Shown here: piece after piece, positions 21,086-33,393 of the stretch
Layout of the letters: the number at the start of each line of letters is the position of its first letter
Position numbering within the stretch: position 1 is the stretch's first letter
Assembly: GCF_033439725.1 (NCBI RefSeq)
Contig: NW_026944384.1
Coordinates: 5,704,001-5,768,000, forward strand
Direction: 5' to 3'
Length of the DNA: 64,000 nucleotides
Source of the DNA: Neurospora tetraspora
Lineage: Eukaryota > Ascomycota > Sordariomycetes > Sordariales > Sordariaceae
Notes under the pieces: model-generated
What the model saw: only the letters and a program-made list of their open reading frames with translations
Database searches by the model: none
What the model was told of the DNA's origin: nothing
Position numbers and translations under genes: made by a program

Positions 21086-22396
21086 CTAAGCCCCCGCCTC
21101 CGCCTTCATAGTATTCATCCTACCCGCCATGCTAAACCCTGTTCCCTTTCTTGTTTCCAGCGCCTTGGTCCACCTCCTGGAGTCCTTGATGGGTTCCCCT
21201 TGCCCATCAAGCCCCAGCACCTCCATAAGCTCAGGAATCTCGACATGATCTCTCGTCGTCTTCATGCGGTGACACCACGTCACTCTCTTCTCCTCGCCCT
21301 CGTCCTCTTCGTTCTTGCCATCGATGCTGGCTTCCGACGGACGGTGTCCTTGACCGCCGAAGATCTTTTTCTCCTTCTTTATTGTCCCCTTGCTGTTGCT
21401 ACCTACACCGGTCTCCTTGTCGTCAGAGTCTGGTTCTAGCCGTGAGTCGGAACTGTCCCTCTTCCTCTCGGTAGCAGCAGCAGCAGCAGCCGCTTCATTG
21501 TTCTCCCTTGTTGCCCTTTCCAGGGTTCTTTCCATGTCCTCCCATTGTACGGCGTTGACGGGACTCTGAATGTCCACCGGCTCGAACAAGAACTCGCCGC
21601 CAATCTGCTTAAAGTCTCCCGCTTTGTTGGCTAGCCCCTTGGGGATCTGTTTGATACCTGTGATGATCGAACCCAACGAGGATTTGACCAGGTTCTTGGT
21701 TATGTAGGCGGGCTTCTCGCCCAGCGCGAGGGTGCGCACCATGCCGAGCTCCTGGTATAACTTGCGTGTGGGATCGGCGTAAATGGGGAACGGGCAGTTG
21801 GTCGCTTGGGCGTACATGTTGATGAGCTGTGGGTCGCCGCAGCCGACAACGGCGATGAATGTCGAGAGTGGAAGACGGAGGAGGGCGTCGGGGGTTATGG
21901 AGGCAGAGAGGGTGCGGAGGTATTCTTGGCATTGCTGGTTCGCGAGAGGGGGTGTTAGCTGATGTTTGTCATGAGGGGTCCAGGTCCATGAACTTACACC
22001 GCAGAAGAAGTGGCGGACAAAGATGATGAGGACTCGGCGGGCAACGTGCTTGCCAGTGTAGAGACTCCGGAAGGTGTGCGACTTGCCATCGCGATCGAGG
22101 ACATGGTAGTTTTCGATCTTCTTTATGGTCGCCAGGCTTGGTAGGTCGTTGTTGCTATCAACAGAGCCCTGAAAGTCCAGCGCGGCGACGCCATTTTCAC
22201 CTGTTGACAAGCGAGGGCCGTCTTGATGCGAAGGCGAAACCGATTTGCGAGACGGGACAAAGCTTGGTGGTGGTGATGAGGTCTGTGAGGGTTCTACTGG
22301 TGCGCTAGGATTCGCCTTCTCAGCGGCCGTTGGGCGCGACGAGTTCGAGGTAGCGAACATGGGATTCGCAGGCGGTTGATCTGTTGGAAGCGCCAT
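21086..22396 (-). CDS. PRXL2/AAED1-like AhpC-TSA (peroxiredoxin-like) protein
   Basis: Two exons, 22396-21998 and 21934-21086, give 415 residues. The 63-nt intron has a GTAAGT donor, a GCTAAC branch point and a CAG acceptor, but is a multiple of three without a stop, so retention gives a 436-residue form. The spliced protein has RHFFCGQC, a CxxC (C132, C135) in the place where AAED1/PRXL2C proteins have their redox cysteines. The thioredoxin-fold domain covers about 95-260, with FIAVVGCGDPQLINMYA, FPIYADPTRKLYQELGM and GGEFLF. Residues 1-85 are Ser/Pro-rich and 285-360 are charged with an alanine run. WCHRMKTTRDHVEIPELMEVLGL near the end is a likely conserved tail. Relatives are thought to be thiol-dependent antioxidants. 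Activity here is inferred. Confidence 0.82.
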   Translation of the reverse strand: MALPTDQPPANPMFATSNSSRPTAAEKANPSAPVEPSQTSSPPPSFVPSRKSVSPSHQDGPRLSTGENGVAALDFQGSVDSNNDLPSLATIKKIENYHVLDRDGKSHTFRSLYTGKHVARRVLIIFVRHFFCGVSSWTWTPHDKHQLTPPLANQQCQEYLRTLSASITPDALLRLPLSTFIAVVGCGDPQLINMYAQATNCPFPIYADPTRKLYQELGMVRTLALGEKPAYITKNLVKSSLGSIITGIKQIPKGLANKAGDFKQIGGEFLFEPVDIQSPVNAVQWEDMERTLERATRENNEAAAAAAATERKRDSSDSRLEPDSDDKETGVGSNSKGTIKKEKKIFGGQGHRPSEASIDGKNEEDEGEEKRVTWCHRMKTTRDHVEIPELMEVLGLDGQGEPIKDSRRWTKALETRKGTGFSMAGRMNTMKAEAGA

Positions 22397-24943
22397 GGCT
22401 GACGTGGTTGTTGATGATGATTACGACAATATGCGCTTCGAAAATTCGTTTGCTCGAAGTGGATGTAGATAGTTGTAGAGGTAATAAAGCAGTCGTTCGT
22501 CTCGAGGGTTGAAGTTGGTGTTGGTTGGGTTGAAGTTTCCAAAACTTTAATCTCGACCAATGTCGATCAAGATACCTCAACCAGCGGGACGGGAGTACAG
22601 ACTACAGACGGGAGTAGGGGACCTGCTTGGGGCGGCCGCTGCGAGAGGCAAAGAAAGGGAACTGTGACGCTTGCGCACGTTTTCTTGACCAAACAAAACG
22701 AATGGGCTCAGCCACGGGACGGAGGAAACAAGGCCATTAAATATGGCTATGAATGGCAACAACTTGCGACTGAGTGGGTATGAAGTCACTGGCCATGTTT
22801 TAGCGACGCCATCAACAAGCCCAGTGCCCTGTCCATATCGGCGGAAACAGGCACTGCCGATTTGCGTCCCCTGGAAATGCACAGGGATCCCCCCAAGCCC
22901 GCTAAAATGGTGTTGATCGGTTCCAGCCCACATCAGCGGCTCCACACGTGTCGCTTGGGAGCATGTTCAGGGCTCCAGGCGTTCCACTGGAGAGCTGAGC
23001 CCCAAACGGATGCCACTATTCGCAGCTTGTTGGTGAGCACCATGTGCTCCATCTTGGAGAAAGGAAATGACAAGTCGACATCCTTCCACGTTTCCTTCCT
23101 GGTGAAGTTGATTGAGAAGAAGAAGAGCAGACACAGCAGGAGGCACAATCGCCAGACGGGAAGGAACGAGAAGGTGCCCGAGGATTGGAAGAGCAAGTCC
23201 GTCCTCATCATACCCGTCACCATAGGAAGGTAAGTACGGAGTTAGGTTATCCCAGCGGGGTTTGGGGACCTGTCAATCAACCCCGGAACTGCCCGAACCT
23301 GTCCCCGCCCTGTGCCGCTGCGGCGCCTCGCTGGGTCGTGCCTGGCTGGCCATTCTATCAGCGTCGTCACCTCATCAATCGCCGTGTTTCACCCATGTGT
23401 CGAATCGACCGTCGACGACGAGGGTTGCTATCCACCACGATGCTACCAACTAACCGCGCGTCTCATCCAAAAGGCACCAAGGAAAGGATGCTGACAGTAA
23501 AGCCTTGATCAGTGCGCGCCTATACTTATCAATGCTTCACCTCGTGTAATGGGGGCATGTCAACAGCGGACCTCGGGCACTTCACAGTCGCCGTTACCAT
23601 GGCAACAAAAATAGGCACTAGGAAAGGGGTGAACAAACAGTGGACAATCGACACGAGCACTCGTGAGTTGAGTGATACTGAAGACGGGAATCCGATTACA
23701 TGAGGATTCAACGACTTGTCCGTTTCCGCATGTTTCTCGCTTCAAGCATCTTGTGGGTTGATTAGCCCCGAGTTGTTTGGGTTGATAGCTCCATATTCCC
23801 TTTCAAACCTTACAAACTCTCCGATTTCTGATGATCACCGGACAAGACTGCAGGCAGGCTGAACACATCCGAAGCCCCAGGGGCACCTCTATCGAACTCG
23901 GACACGAGTCGGAGAACGACGTCTTCTCCGAAATCATACAAGCGGGGAAGGTCATGAAGGAAGATTGTCTGACATTGAGAGGGAAGGTGCGGTCCAGAAG
24001 TACTCGAGGAAGGGGTCACGGACTCACGGTTCCATTGGTGAAGGGCTTTGGAACAACAGACGTGCCTTCCTCGACTGAGAAGTGCCCCCGATTCCCGAAT
24101 CTCGAGATAAGGTCAACTTTTGCCTATCAGCAATCCGGTGACTCAGGTCTTCAGTTCCTTCTCCATTAGGCTTCGAACCTTCACTTTCGCGAACATCACG
24201 AGGCAGTCGTTGTCGTTTCACCCAGAAACTTCAAACAGAAGCATGCACGCGTCACGAAGCGCTACCCTGGCCAGGAACCAGCTCCTTCTCATGAGCCTTT
24301 GGAGGGACCCAAGGTTATCAGTCACACCTGTTCACGGGAGTCCTTCCGGCCGCTTTCAGTAGCACGAGATCAATGGCGGTGACAATGACGAAAGCTCAGT
24401 TCCACATGGGACAGATCGTGCCTACCTATGATGGACAAGGCTTGCGGGTGGACGTGTCACTCAGCCATCCCTCATCACGCAATCCGTTCTATTTGAGGCA
24501 ACAGGGTAGAATAGACAGGGCAGTCACTAAACATCTACGTGAGGTGAACGGCCGTACTCGCAGGGCGGCCGAGATTCTGCCTGCCTCAACGGACTCGCTG
24601 CCTCTTGCTGCAAGGGGGTCACGAACTCATCTCGTTCAAACCAGGAAGCGATGCCATTGTGACTCCTTTCGGGGAACCCATTGCTCTTTCTCCGGCAGTT
24701 CGTCGTGATTCCTGCGGTAAGTCATTTCGTGGGGGGAACTGTGGTTCCCGGCAGTCCCTAACATTATAATAACCCCCATCAACTCTCCCACCTTGGAACT
24801 TGGATTGTTTTCCACCACAATCCTACTACCTTTGTCCATCAACATACAGATCGCCTACCGTCTTCTCGCACACGCTTTCAACTGTTCGCTCGAGAGATAC
24901 ATCTCATCCCCTCAAACCTCACATATTCGACCCCCCTCAGTGT
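22397..24943. other. Divergent intergenic region
   Basis: This 2.5-kb space lies between the divergent PRXL2-like and protease genes and contains both promoters. Open frames up to 120 codons occur on both strands without recognisable motifs. I see no repeat or RNA gene. Confidence 0.5.
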
Positions 24944-26548
24944 ATGCCCTTTTTCAGAAAGGAATCATCAGTCACCATGGGTTCTATGTACCAAGTCCAG
25001 TCCAAGCTCCGTCAGGACCTTGGCCTCCACAAGATTCAGGCTGTTCGCAAGTCCGGTCGTGAACTCAATGGCACCAAGGCTTACGTCAGTGCAATGGCTC
25101 GCTACGGCTTCAACCCCACCGAGGAATCCAGATTCTTCCACTTGAAGAAGACCGATCTCACCAAGGAGTTCCAACGCCGCGGCTACACTCGTCACTGGGA
25201 GCAGCTGGTCAGGGCACCCCAGGAACGTCCGGACGATCCTCACACAGAGAACGAGCCTGTACCTGCCGAGGATCAGCAGTACGACACTCAGTATCTCTGT
25301 GAGATTGGCATTGGCACCCCGCCACAGAAGGTCAAGCTTGACTTTGACACGGGATCCGCTGATCTTTGGGTGAGTACTCAACCTTTTCCCTTTCTCTTTT
25401 GGCATAATACTGACTACTTTCTTCCAAGGTCCGGTGCAGAGATTCATCCCTTCTTCATCACGCCGACAAGAAGTTCGACCCGAAAAAGTCGGACACCTTC
25501 CAGGAGAGCAAGACCGATCAGACCTGGAAGATCCAGTATGGCGATGGAAGCACTGCCTCAGGCACCGTCGGTACGGACGTCATTACCGTCGGTGGGCTTC
25601 AGGTCAAGAACCAAGCCATCGAACTTGCCAAGAAGGTGTCCAGTGCCTTCTCCAGCGGCGAAGCTGACGGTCTTCTTGGACTTGCCTTCTCCAAGATCAA
25701 CACCATCGAGAGCGACGGCAAACCGGATCCACAGCCCACACCGGTCGAGAACATGATCAGCCAGGAGGACATCCCCAAGGAGGCTGAGCTGTTCACATCC
25801 GCCTTCTACAGTGCTCGTGATGATAAGTCGGAGGAGAAATCCTTCTACACCTTCGGCTGGGTCGATGAGGATCTCGTCAAAGCTTCCGGAATAGACATCG
25901 CGTGGACGCCCATCGACAACTCGGAGGGTTTCTGGAAGTTTCCCAGTGAGAGCGCTACAGTCGACGGCGAGAATGTTTCTGTGAGTGGAAACACCGCAAT
26001 TGCTGATACTGGCACCACACTGGCGCTCGTCTCAGACACGGTTTGCAAAGCACTCTACGCAAAGATCCCAGGCTCAAAGTACAGCTACCAATACCAAGGT
26101 TACCTCATCCCGAGCACAATCACAACTGATCAGCTCCCTCAGCTGAGTGTCGCGGTTGGTGGGAGTCAGTTTATTATTCAGAAGGAGGATCTGTTGCTGG
26201 CACCGGCCGACAATGACCATTGGTACGGTGGTGTGCAGTCGAGGGGTACTATGCCTTTCGATATTTTGGGTGATATATTCCTCAAGTCCATCTACGCTGT
26301 AAGTTCACACATCTCCGAGGGAGTGAAACTGTTGCTGACGCGATGGGCAGATCTGGGACCAGGGCAACAACCGCTTTGGAGCTGTACCCAAGATTGAGGT
26401 GAACCAACACACCGTGTTCCCTACTACCGAGTCATCAACTGAGGCCAGCTCACCTTCACCTGAACCCGCAGCCCCAATTGGCGAGGTCTACCTCTTGCCC
26501 TCTCTGGAGCAAGTCAGGGATGCAGTGGCGAATCTGCAGATGCTGTAA
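24944..26548 (+). CDS. Pepsin-like (A1) aspartic protease lacking an obvious signal peptide
   Basis: Three exons: 24944 (or 24977) to 25369, 25429-26298 and 26351-26548. The introns are 59 and 52 nt. The ATG at 24977 (ACCATGG, good context) gives 486 residues, while the in-frame ATG at 24944 adds 11. Numbered from the later Met, the catalytic motifs are D124 in FDTGSADLW and D324 in IADTGTTLA, with flap tyrosine Y168 in IQYGDGS. A propeptide-like region (KAYVSAMARYGF near 35-45) precedes the enzyme, as in aspergillopepsins. Neither start gives a hydrophobic signal sequence, which secreted relatives have. After the enzyme there is a Thr/Ser/Pro stretch and a short tail ending LQML. It is either intracellular, exported unconventionally, or its first exon lies undetected upstream. 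Confidence 0.85.
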
Positions 26549-29500
26549 GCTGTGAGAGAGGCCGAAATGTTTATGGTCTGCGTGACGCTCGTTAGGAGGA
26601 AGAAGTCAGTCCTGTCGATGTCTTTACTGTATCGCATATGGAAATAGTGGCTTGACAGTGGAGGAAGTGTGTTGCCTTGAGCACCTCCGAGATGAGTAGG
26701 TAGTTACTCGTCCAAATCTCAACTCTTATGCTTCAATTGATCGTATTATGGAAAGAGCAGATAGACCCTTGGTTGTGCTTATGTTCTGTGCAATAGTGTA
26801 TACCAACCTAATACCAGGAACTAATAGAGGTACAAATCCGTAACCGATATGATAAAAGTGAGGTAGATGATGGAGAGGTGATGAGGCTGAAGCGACCCTG
26901 TGACAAGCCTCTCCCCGGTTACTCGCCGTATGCACCACTGTCATGGCTTGGTCAGTCAATTGCTGATTAGGAAACCGATGTTAAACTGTTCCCATTCATC
27001 AAATTCACTACATCTCCTTGAGGTGCAAGTAATCCAAAGCGATGTCGATACTCATGATTGACAGAGCCTCTTCGGACGTGACATTTGTGATCTCGGCAAG
27101 CCTGTAATGAAGGGTCCAAAGAATGTGACAGCCTCGTGTCTTATCCAGGTTGTTTTTCGACGAAGAGTTTTGAAGTAGAAAGAGACACAAGCTCTAAGAA
27201 AGATGAAGTCTTTGCTCCTCACTGGGCTCAAATAGGAACGCCAAAATCACCACCAACAGAACCTACATGTGGATGTGTGACTCCTATACATAACAAGAAT
27301 GACAGGCAAGGGGATCTTCTTAAGTTTCTAGCTCTGTATCTCAACCCTTTTATGTATCTATGTAAGCCTTACGAGCAAAGATCATATCGATCTCAACTAG
27401 ATACTACGTGAGATGCTGCAAGTATCCTTCACCCATATACAGTTCCTAGGGAATGTACACACGTATACGCTCCTAATTTGCTCTCGCGAAAATAAGCTAA
27501 TGGTTAACGGCCCATTGCATACCAATAGCCTGCCTATTCCAGAACTGTCTATGTCGTGCAGAGCAAAATGAAGAAGGTGAAGAAGTAGTCCTCGGCAGGG
27601 ATTAAAGCTCATTTTACGATATTTAGACACGGATGAGTACAGCTCCCCAAGCTTATCATTGTAAAGGACTTGGGTTTCAAGGAGGAAAACTAGTCCATCT
27701 GGATGTGTGTGCGCCATAACAGGTTCGCCCAAGCTTTGCTCAGCGAGGCTCCAATTTCCCTCGGCTGCTCAACTTGTGTATGGTTGCTTCAAGATTCATG
27801 TTAGTTTAGGGGCTCGAACTGGGACGAGCTGAGAGTGATCAATCCTATCTCTTGACGAGAGGCCCGAGTGACTCGCGGCTCAGTTGGCTTGTTGGTGTGT
27901 GTCTTGGGACTCTTGGGCACATACGTAATTCTGAGCTTCAACTTGACGTCGACGAGCTCTTAGTGTGGGCTTGGTGCTGGGAAGAACCTGGGATGCGTGA
28001 GCTCTTTTTCTGTGAGAGCTCAGGTTAAGGTTGGGAAGCTGGTACATAGAAACATCATATCGATACGGTGGATGAAAGAGGTATCAGGTTCATGACCGCT
28101 AAGGTCAACAAATCTAACTGCCCCGCTGCCCAAGGACCATGAACGAGAGAGGGGAAGCCCCATCTTCAGTGTACTGTTGTACGACCCGACGTTCAGTTGA
28201 GATGAAGAGATGCCCAATGTATGTAGAGGTAGCGATAACGGAATGCAACGATAAGGAAGGGAGAACAGGAGAAAGGAGAAGGAGAAGCACTCCGGAAGGA
28301 AAAGGCATGACCATGGACCATGACGAGACACGGTCCCTCATCTCGGGAACCGATCCCGAGAGCCTATTGATTGGCCGGGTTTCTTGACGAAGGATTGGTC
28401 AACAAGTGGACGAAAAGATGCGTGCATCATCGTGCTTTTTTGTTGGCGTGCGTCTGTCGTGCTTGGGCTCTGCTCTGTAATGAGTGAACCAGTTGATGGA
28501 CTGACACAACGGACGACGAAGAGGTCAGTTGTGGAGTTGTAGGGGGACCAGCGCACGAGCCGCCCAGTGGCTTTAGCTCCAGGGAAGCTGCTAGAGCTGG
28601 GGGGCAAGTGGATCAGCCCAGTGAGTGAGGCCCCGGCCGGCAAGGGGAGTGCCAGCCCGAGATCAACAGGCAGCGAACTGGTCTCAACGGGATGACTTTG
28701 ACAATCAATCATTGACCGTCCTTCATCTCCAAAGAAGCTGGTTACCATACTCAAGCACAAGCTTACATCAAAACCTCCAATGCTTCTAGATATGGTTGCG
28801 ATCACATCTTAAGAGGTAACTCGAGGTTGACGAGCCCAGAAGCGGGCGGCAAGACCCACTACAGAGCGTCAGGTCCCCAGGCTCCCCGCGCCTTCCGATT
28901 CCAGGCCTTCCTTGGGCGGTCCGGGTGTCTGGCGAGCTTCCAGGCCCCAACCTTTCCACTTGGCTGCGATTCTGCCCAGGTTTTCCGCCCAGTATTGCTC
29001 CTACCGCCCGCCCGCCAGCTACGTGTAGGAGGTGCTCCTCGTAAATAACGACCGAGAGGGGGGCACTTCACAAGTTCAACACCTGCTTGGGCTTGCTGCG
29101 TAATTCCGACTCTTTCTATCGTCCATCCTTTTGGTTATTTTCAGTCCTCGACATCAAGTCCGCCCGCATCTTCTGTAACCTCTTTTTCTTTCCCCTGCCC
29201 AGCCAACATTCCAGCCCGGCTTTGTTTCTGACCCCCGACCTTTTTTTAATATCCTTGCCCCAACCCAAACAAACCCGCCCGCCGAGGGATTCAAGGTTGC
29301 CCTCCCTGCGAGCTTCGGACTCGACTTTGGACGACGGCCGTCACAAACCTCGACACATCTTTCTGCACCGCAGGGCGGTTACGGACACAGATCCCAACCC
29401 GTTCTTTCAACATCTTCTCCCGAGGAGAGGACCACCACACCACAACGCTAGAAATAGTCCATCCGACTGGGCCTCCCTGTCCTGACGTCGTCTGGTCCAC

Positions 29501-29638
29501 CAACGCATGAGCTTGCCGATCACCGACAACATTACCACCGTCGAAGCTTCCTGGCCCCCTTCCATCGGCTGAACAGCCCCAACGCGATCATCCATATATC
29601 CTTTCTCTCCCCACCTCGGTCACCTCCAAATAGAAACA
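26549..29638. other. Long intergenic spacer and leader of the Btz gene
   Basis: About 3.1 kb with no supportable gene. The last 550 bp (29090-29638) are strongly C/T-rich, as expected for a promoter and long 5' leader. The AT-richer middle (26700-27700) has only short frames on both strands. Confidence 0.5.
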
Positions 29639-31862
29639 ATGGCTTCCGCGCCCAGACGCAGAAAGGCCATCGGTCAACGTCGCAGGGTTGAGGACGAGGG
29701 TGAAGAGGAGGGCCCTGACACCTTGGACCTCGACGACGACTCGGTGACAGAAGCCTCCATCGCAAGCGATGACCACGACCTCGCTGATAACGACAGCGAT
29801 ACTAGCAACGTCGATGAGGTTTCACCCTCCTCCCCCAAACTTCACAAGCACGTCGGCAATGGCGCCGCAAAAGCTGGAACGAGACGCCGTGCGAGCGACA
29901 CAGCTGTCAACAAGTCTGGCGAGAAGCCAACCGTGACGGATACGGAAATCATGCTACATGGACTGTCACTAGCCGACAGGGATGGCGAGGTTGAGGAAGT
30001 CGACTTCGATCAAGTTCAGCATGATGACCATTCTGAGAAAGGCCCTACTGTTAAGGACCCCGCGGCGCCTGTCGTCGTGAGCTCGAACTCTGTCGCAAAG
30101 CAGTCGCGCGTCCTCCCACACGAACAGAAACGGCGGTCGGAACATGAAGAATACCGGCGGAAGAGGGACGAAGACCCAACCTTTGTGCCCAACCGGGGTG
30201 CTTTCTTCTTACACGATCATCGACATGCTGGACCTGCCGCGAACGGCTTCCGCCCATTTACTCGACCGGGCCGTGGAAGGGGTGGTGGACGAGGTGGTGG
30301 GCTTGTGGGTCCCTTCACTTCTGTAAAGTAAGCTGGCCAAGATACTTGTGCATATCTTTTGATACTCGCATACTGACCGCTGCTGCAGCCCTCCTAACAA
30401 CCCCTCCGATCCCACGACGAGCGGCCAGTGGGCTCACGATATGCACGAAGAGGTCGCCGCCCCTCGCCCTCAGCGACAGCAGCCACCCAGGTATATACCT
30501 AACGATGAAGGCCCTCCGAACGGAAACGGCGTCATACACAACGCGCCACTGAGCAACACCCATATCAACCGGGCCATGTCCTGCGTCAAGACCCTTGGCA
30601 ACGTAACCGTCCGGGTCTTCATCCCCAACAGCAGCCTTGGGCCCAAAAACTTCCCTGGCATACCCTTGAAACAGTACACAAAACTTCCCGATCATCGTCC
30701 GCCTCTACGAAGGGATAAGCCCGTCAGGATCTCCATACCATACCACAATTTCCCTGTGATGCCCCGCTATATCTTCCCGGCTAGCGATAGATCATTCATC
30801 TTCATCCCGCGGGCCTTGCGCCCGAACAATCAGCGCGGTCGTGGCAAGGGACCGCGTTCTGCTTATGGCTCCATTGGGGGCTTCTCTCGCAGGACCAGTG
30901 TGTTTGGTGGAAGCTTCTACGGCAGCGCCTATTCACCTAGCATTGCTATGAGTCGACGATCATCGATTGGCAGGGACTTTATGATGTCGCCAACAGGCTC
31001 TGTAATCTCCCGCCCCCCTCTCCCTGTTGACGCCAACAGACCTGTTGTCCGTCTGCCACCACATGCACAGCAGCAACCAACCATGGTCGCAAACCAAAGT
31101 ATGCCCATGGTAGAGCCGTCCATTAACAACCTCCCACAACCGCACACTCATCCTCTTCCCCAAAAGCCTGCTTTCCAGGATAACAGTGGGAACACCATTC
31201 CCATGTATCAACCGCGTCCCCAGAAGTCCGTGTCGGTTGAAAACATTGAGACGCCAGCGCACCCAACGGCCGCTGTGCCTCCAGCTTATCAACAAGCTTT
31301 CCATCAGCAAGTTCCTCCTCAATTGGAGTCGCATGCTCGCAACCCATCCTATCAGTCCCAGGTTTCGACGACTCCACTTTCGCAAATTCCCGAGCGAGCT
31401 ATCCACGCCGCTCCGTTCCAGCCCAACAACTTCTCACAGGCTGGCTTCTATGCCCAACCAGTACAGATGATGCCTCCCCAGCAGGGATACTACTATCCTC
31501 AGGGAATGGGCACCGATATGCAGCCGAATGCAACGGCGCCTGCTTTTATCCCAGGAGTTCAGATGTCTCAGCCTATGGCCTATACAACTTCTGGCCAAGT
31601 CGACCCAGTAACTGCAGCAAATGCGCAGGCTGGGCAGAACGGCGGCCAACAAGGTCCCGTCGCCCAAGAAATCAATGGCATGGTGTACTATTATGATCCG
31701 AACACGCTTCCTGCCATGGTTACATACCCTCAGTATCCAGCTGCAGGACCGAGCTACGGAGCTCCTGGCGTTGTTGGAATGGGTGGCATGATGGCTCCCG
31801 GACCAGATGCCTTCTATTATCAGCAGCCAGTTCAACCCGGGATGGTATACTATGCTCAATAG
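29639..31862 (+). CDS. Btz/CASC3-domain protein (exon-junction-complex type)
   Basis: Two exons, 29639-30327 and 30389-31862, give 720 residues. The 61-nt intron (GTAAGC donor, CAG acceptor) is needed to pass a TAA. Residues 165-200 match the Btz motif of Barentsz/CASC3 (MLN51): RRSEHEEYRRKRDEDP followed by TFVPNRGAFFLHDHR. Known Btz proteins use this segment to hold eIF4A3 in its closed state on spliced mRNA. The N-terminus (1-160) is acidic with an RRRKAIGQRRR start. The middle has RGRGGGRGGG. Residues 400-720 are Gln/Pro/Tyr-rich and end in several Met-Tyr-Tyr patches. A role in mRNA export, localisation or decay is inferred from the domain. Composition suggests it may enter RNP granules. 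Confidence 0.85.
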
Positions 31863-33393
31863 CGTAACGCATGTTGGTATGGTATAGCTGATCGGGCCAA
31901 CAAGAGGATGGATGATATGAGTGGGAAGGGCTGCGAGGATACCTGTCTGGTCATGGTTGATCGCGCGCTATCAAGAGGAGGAATCTCGGGCGATTGCATT
32001 GCCATCTGAGTAACCACAGTCGTACCCCGTGGATGGGCATGGGGAATTACGGCTGATAATGAAGCATGGCATCACACGTTCAGTGTTGGGGCTATTGTCA
32101 GCTTTGAAGGATACAGGATCTCCATCATTATCCCAAGCAATCCAGCAACCATAACTTATCTACCTATTACCTCCATTAATGCACGACTACGTCCATCTTA
32201 CCTACAACTTCTTTGAGCGATAATTGCGACGATGGAGTGTATGTTTTTCTTGTCCAAGTGGCTACTATATGTATGTTTTCACTTGTCTATATCTGGTCGG
32301 TTGGGTGGTTTCTGCGGCGGCAGATTCGTTTTGTTCTTTCCCAAGCGGAAAGCGGCTTCATGTTTGGTAGTGATGTTCCGTTGTTTATTTCTTCTGTGCG
32401 AAAACATCATTGCTGGCGACGGCCAATTTCATGTTAGAACTTGGTGCGGATGAGTCCTCTTTTCGCCTACTTTGGTCGGCTTTTGCCCGTTTTGGTTAGC
32501 ATATTTCATGCCAAATGCTCTTGGACTTTTCCTGAAACTGTCAAAATCATAGGTGTCGTAACATGGCCTTCGACGAGCATGGCCTTCTCCCGAAGAGAGG
32601 TCTCTCGCTAGCCAACTTGTACGATAGTCCGCTTGATCTTATAGCGTGTATATAAACCGCTGCTCATTTAACCTTTACGCGGTGCTATACTGAACACTCA
32701 TATGGTAGCTTCAATGATGAACGCATCAAAAGCACAACTCTTTGAAAGAGAAGGCGTGGTTAGAACAAAAAGGGGGTGGTAATTCGCCAGGGTTAGGGCT
32801 CACATTGGGAATTCGTTGTCACTTTCCATGTCCACTGCAAGTCTGCAACTTCCATCCCCGATTTCCAGGGCGTTCGGATCAACCCCACAATTCCGTTCCT
32901 TCTCCCGAAATGACGGCGATGGCTGTGCAAGAACGATTATGAATATGTGTCCGTTTCAGATGTTGAAAACAACGGAAACGTTACTTGTGATTCATGAATC
33001 AAGGGATTAAAATACGAAGATGACACGTTTGCTGGTGTTGTCAGCGTCTTTCGGGTGTTGGCTCGGATTTTGGGCTTTCAAGGACGGACGGACGCTGGGT
33101 TCGGGCCACCTGAGGATGGACTCACGGGAAGGCAACGTATACTTCCATTTACATCAAGGTATAAAGCAACACGCTCCTTGAAATTGACCAAGGTGGATTT
33201 TTTCGAGTGCTTCTGAACTTGTTCAAGAATCGCATTCTGTATTGCACCCTCAAAGAACTTGCAGGTCACCTCATCCAAGCGGCCTTTGTCGGTCAGAGAG
33301 CTCCATCGCCTATTCGGTTACTGCGTCATAGCATCGACGGCGACAACAAGACAAGCATAAAACACAAAACCTCAACAATACAACACATCCAAG
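31863..33393. other. Intergenic spacer
   Basis: The spacer holds the 3' region of the Btz gene and the promoter of the CofD-like gene. I see no gene, repeat or RNA that I can support. Confidence 0.5.
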
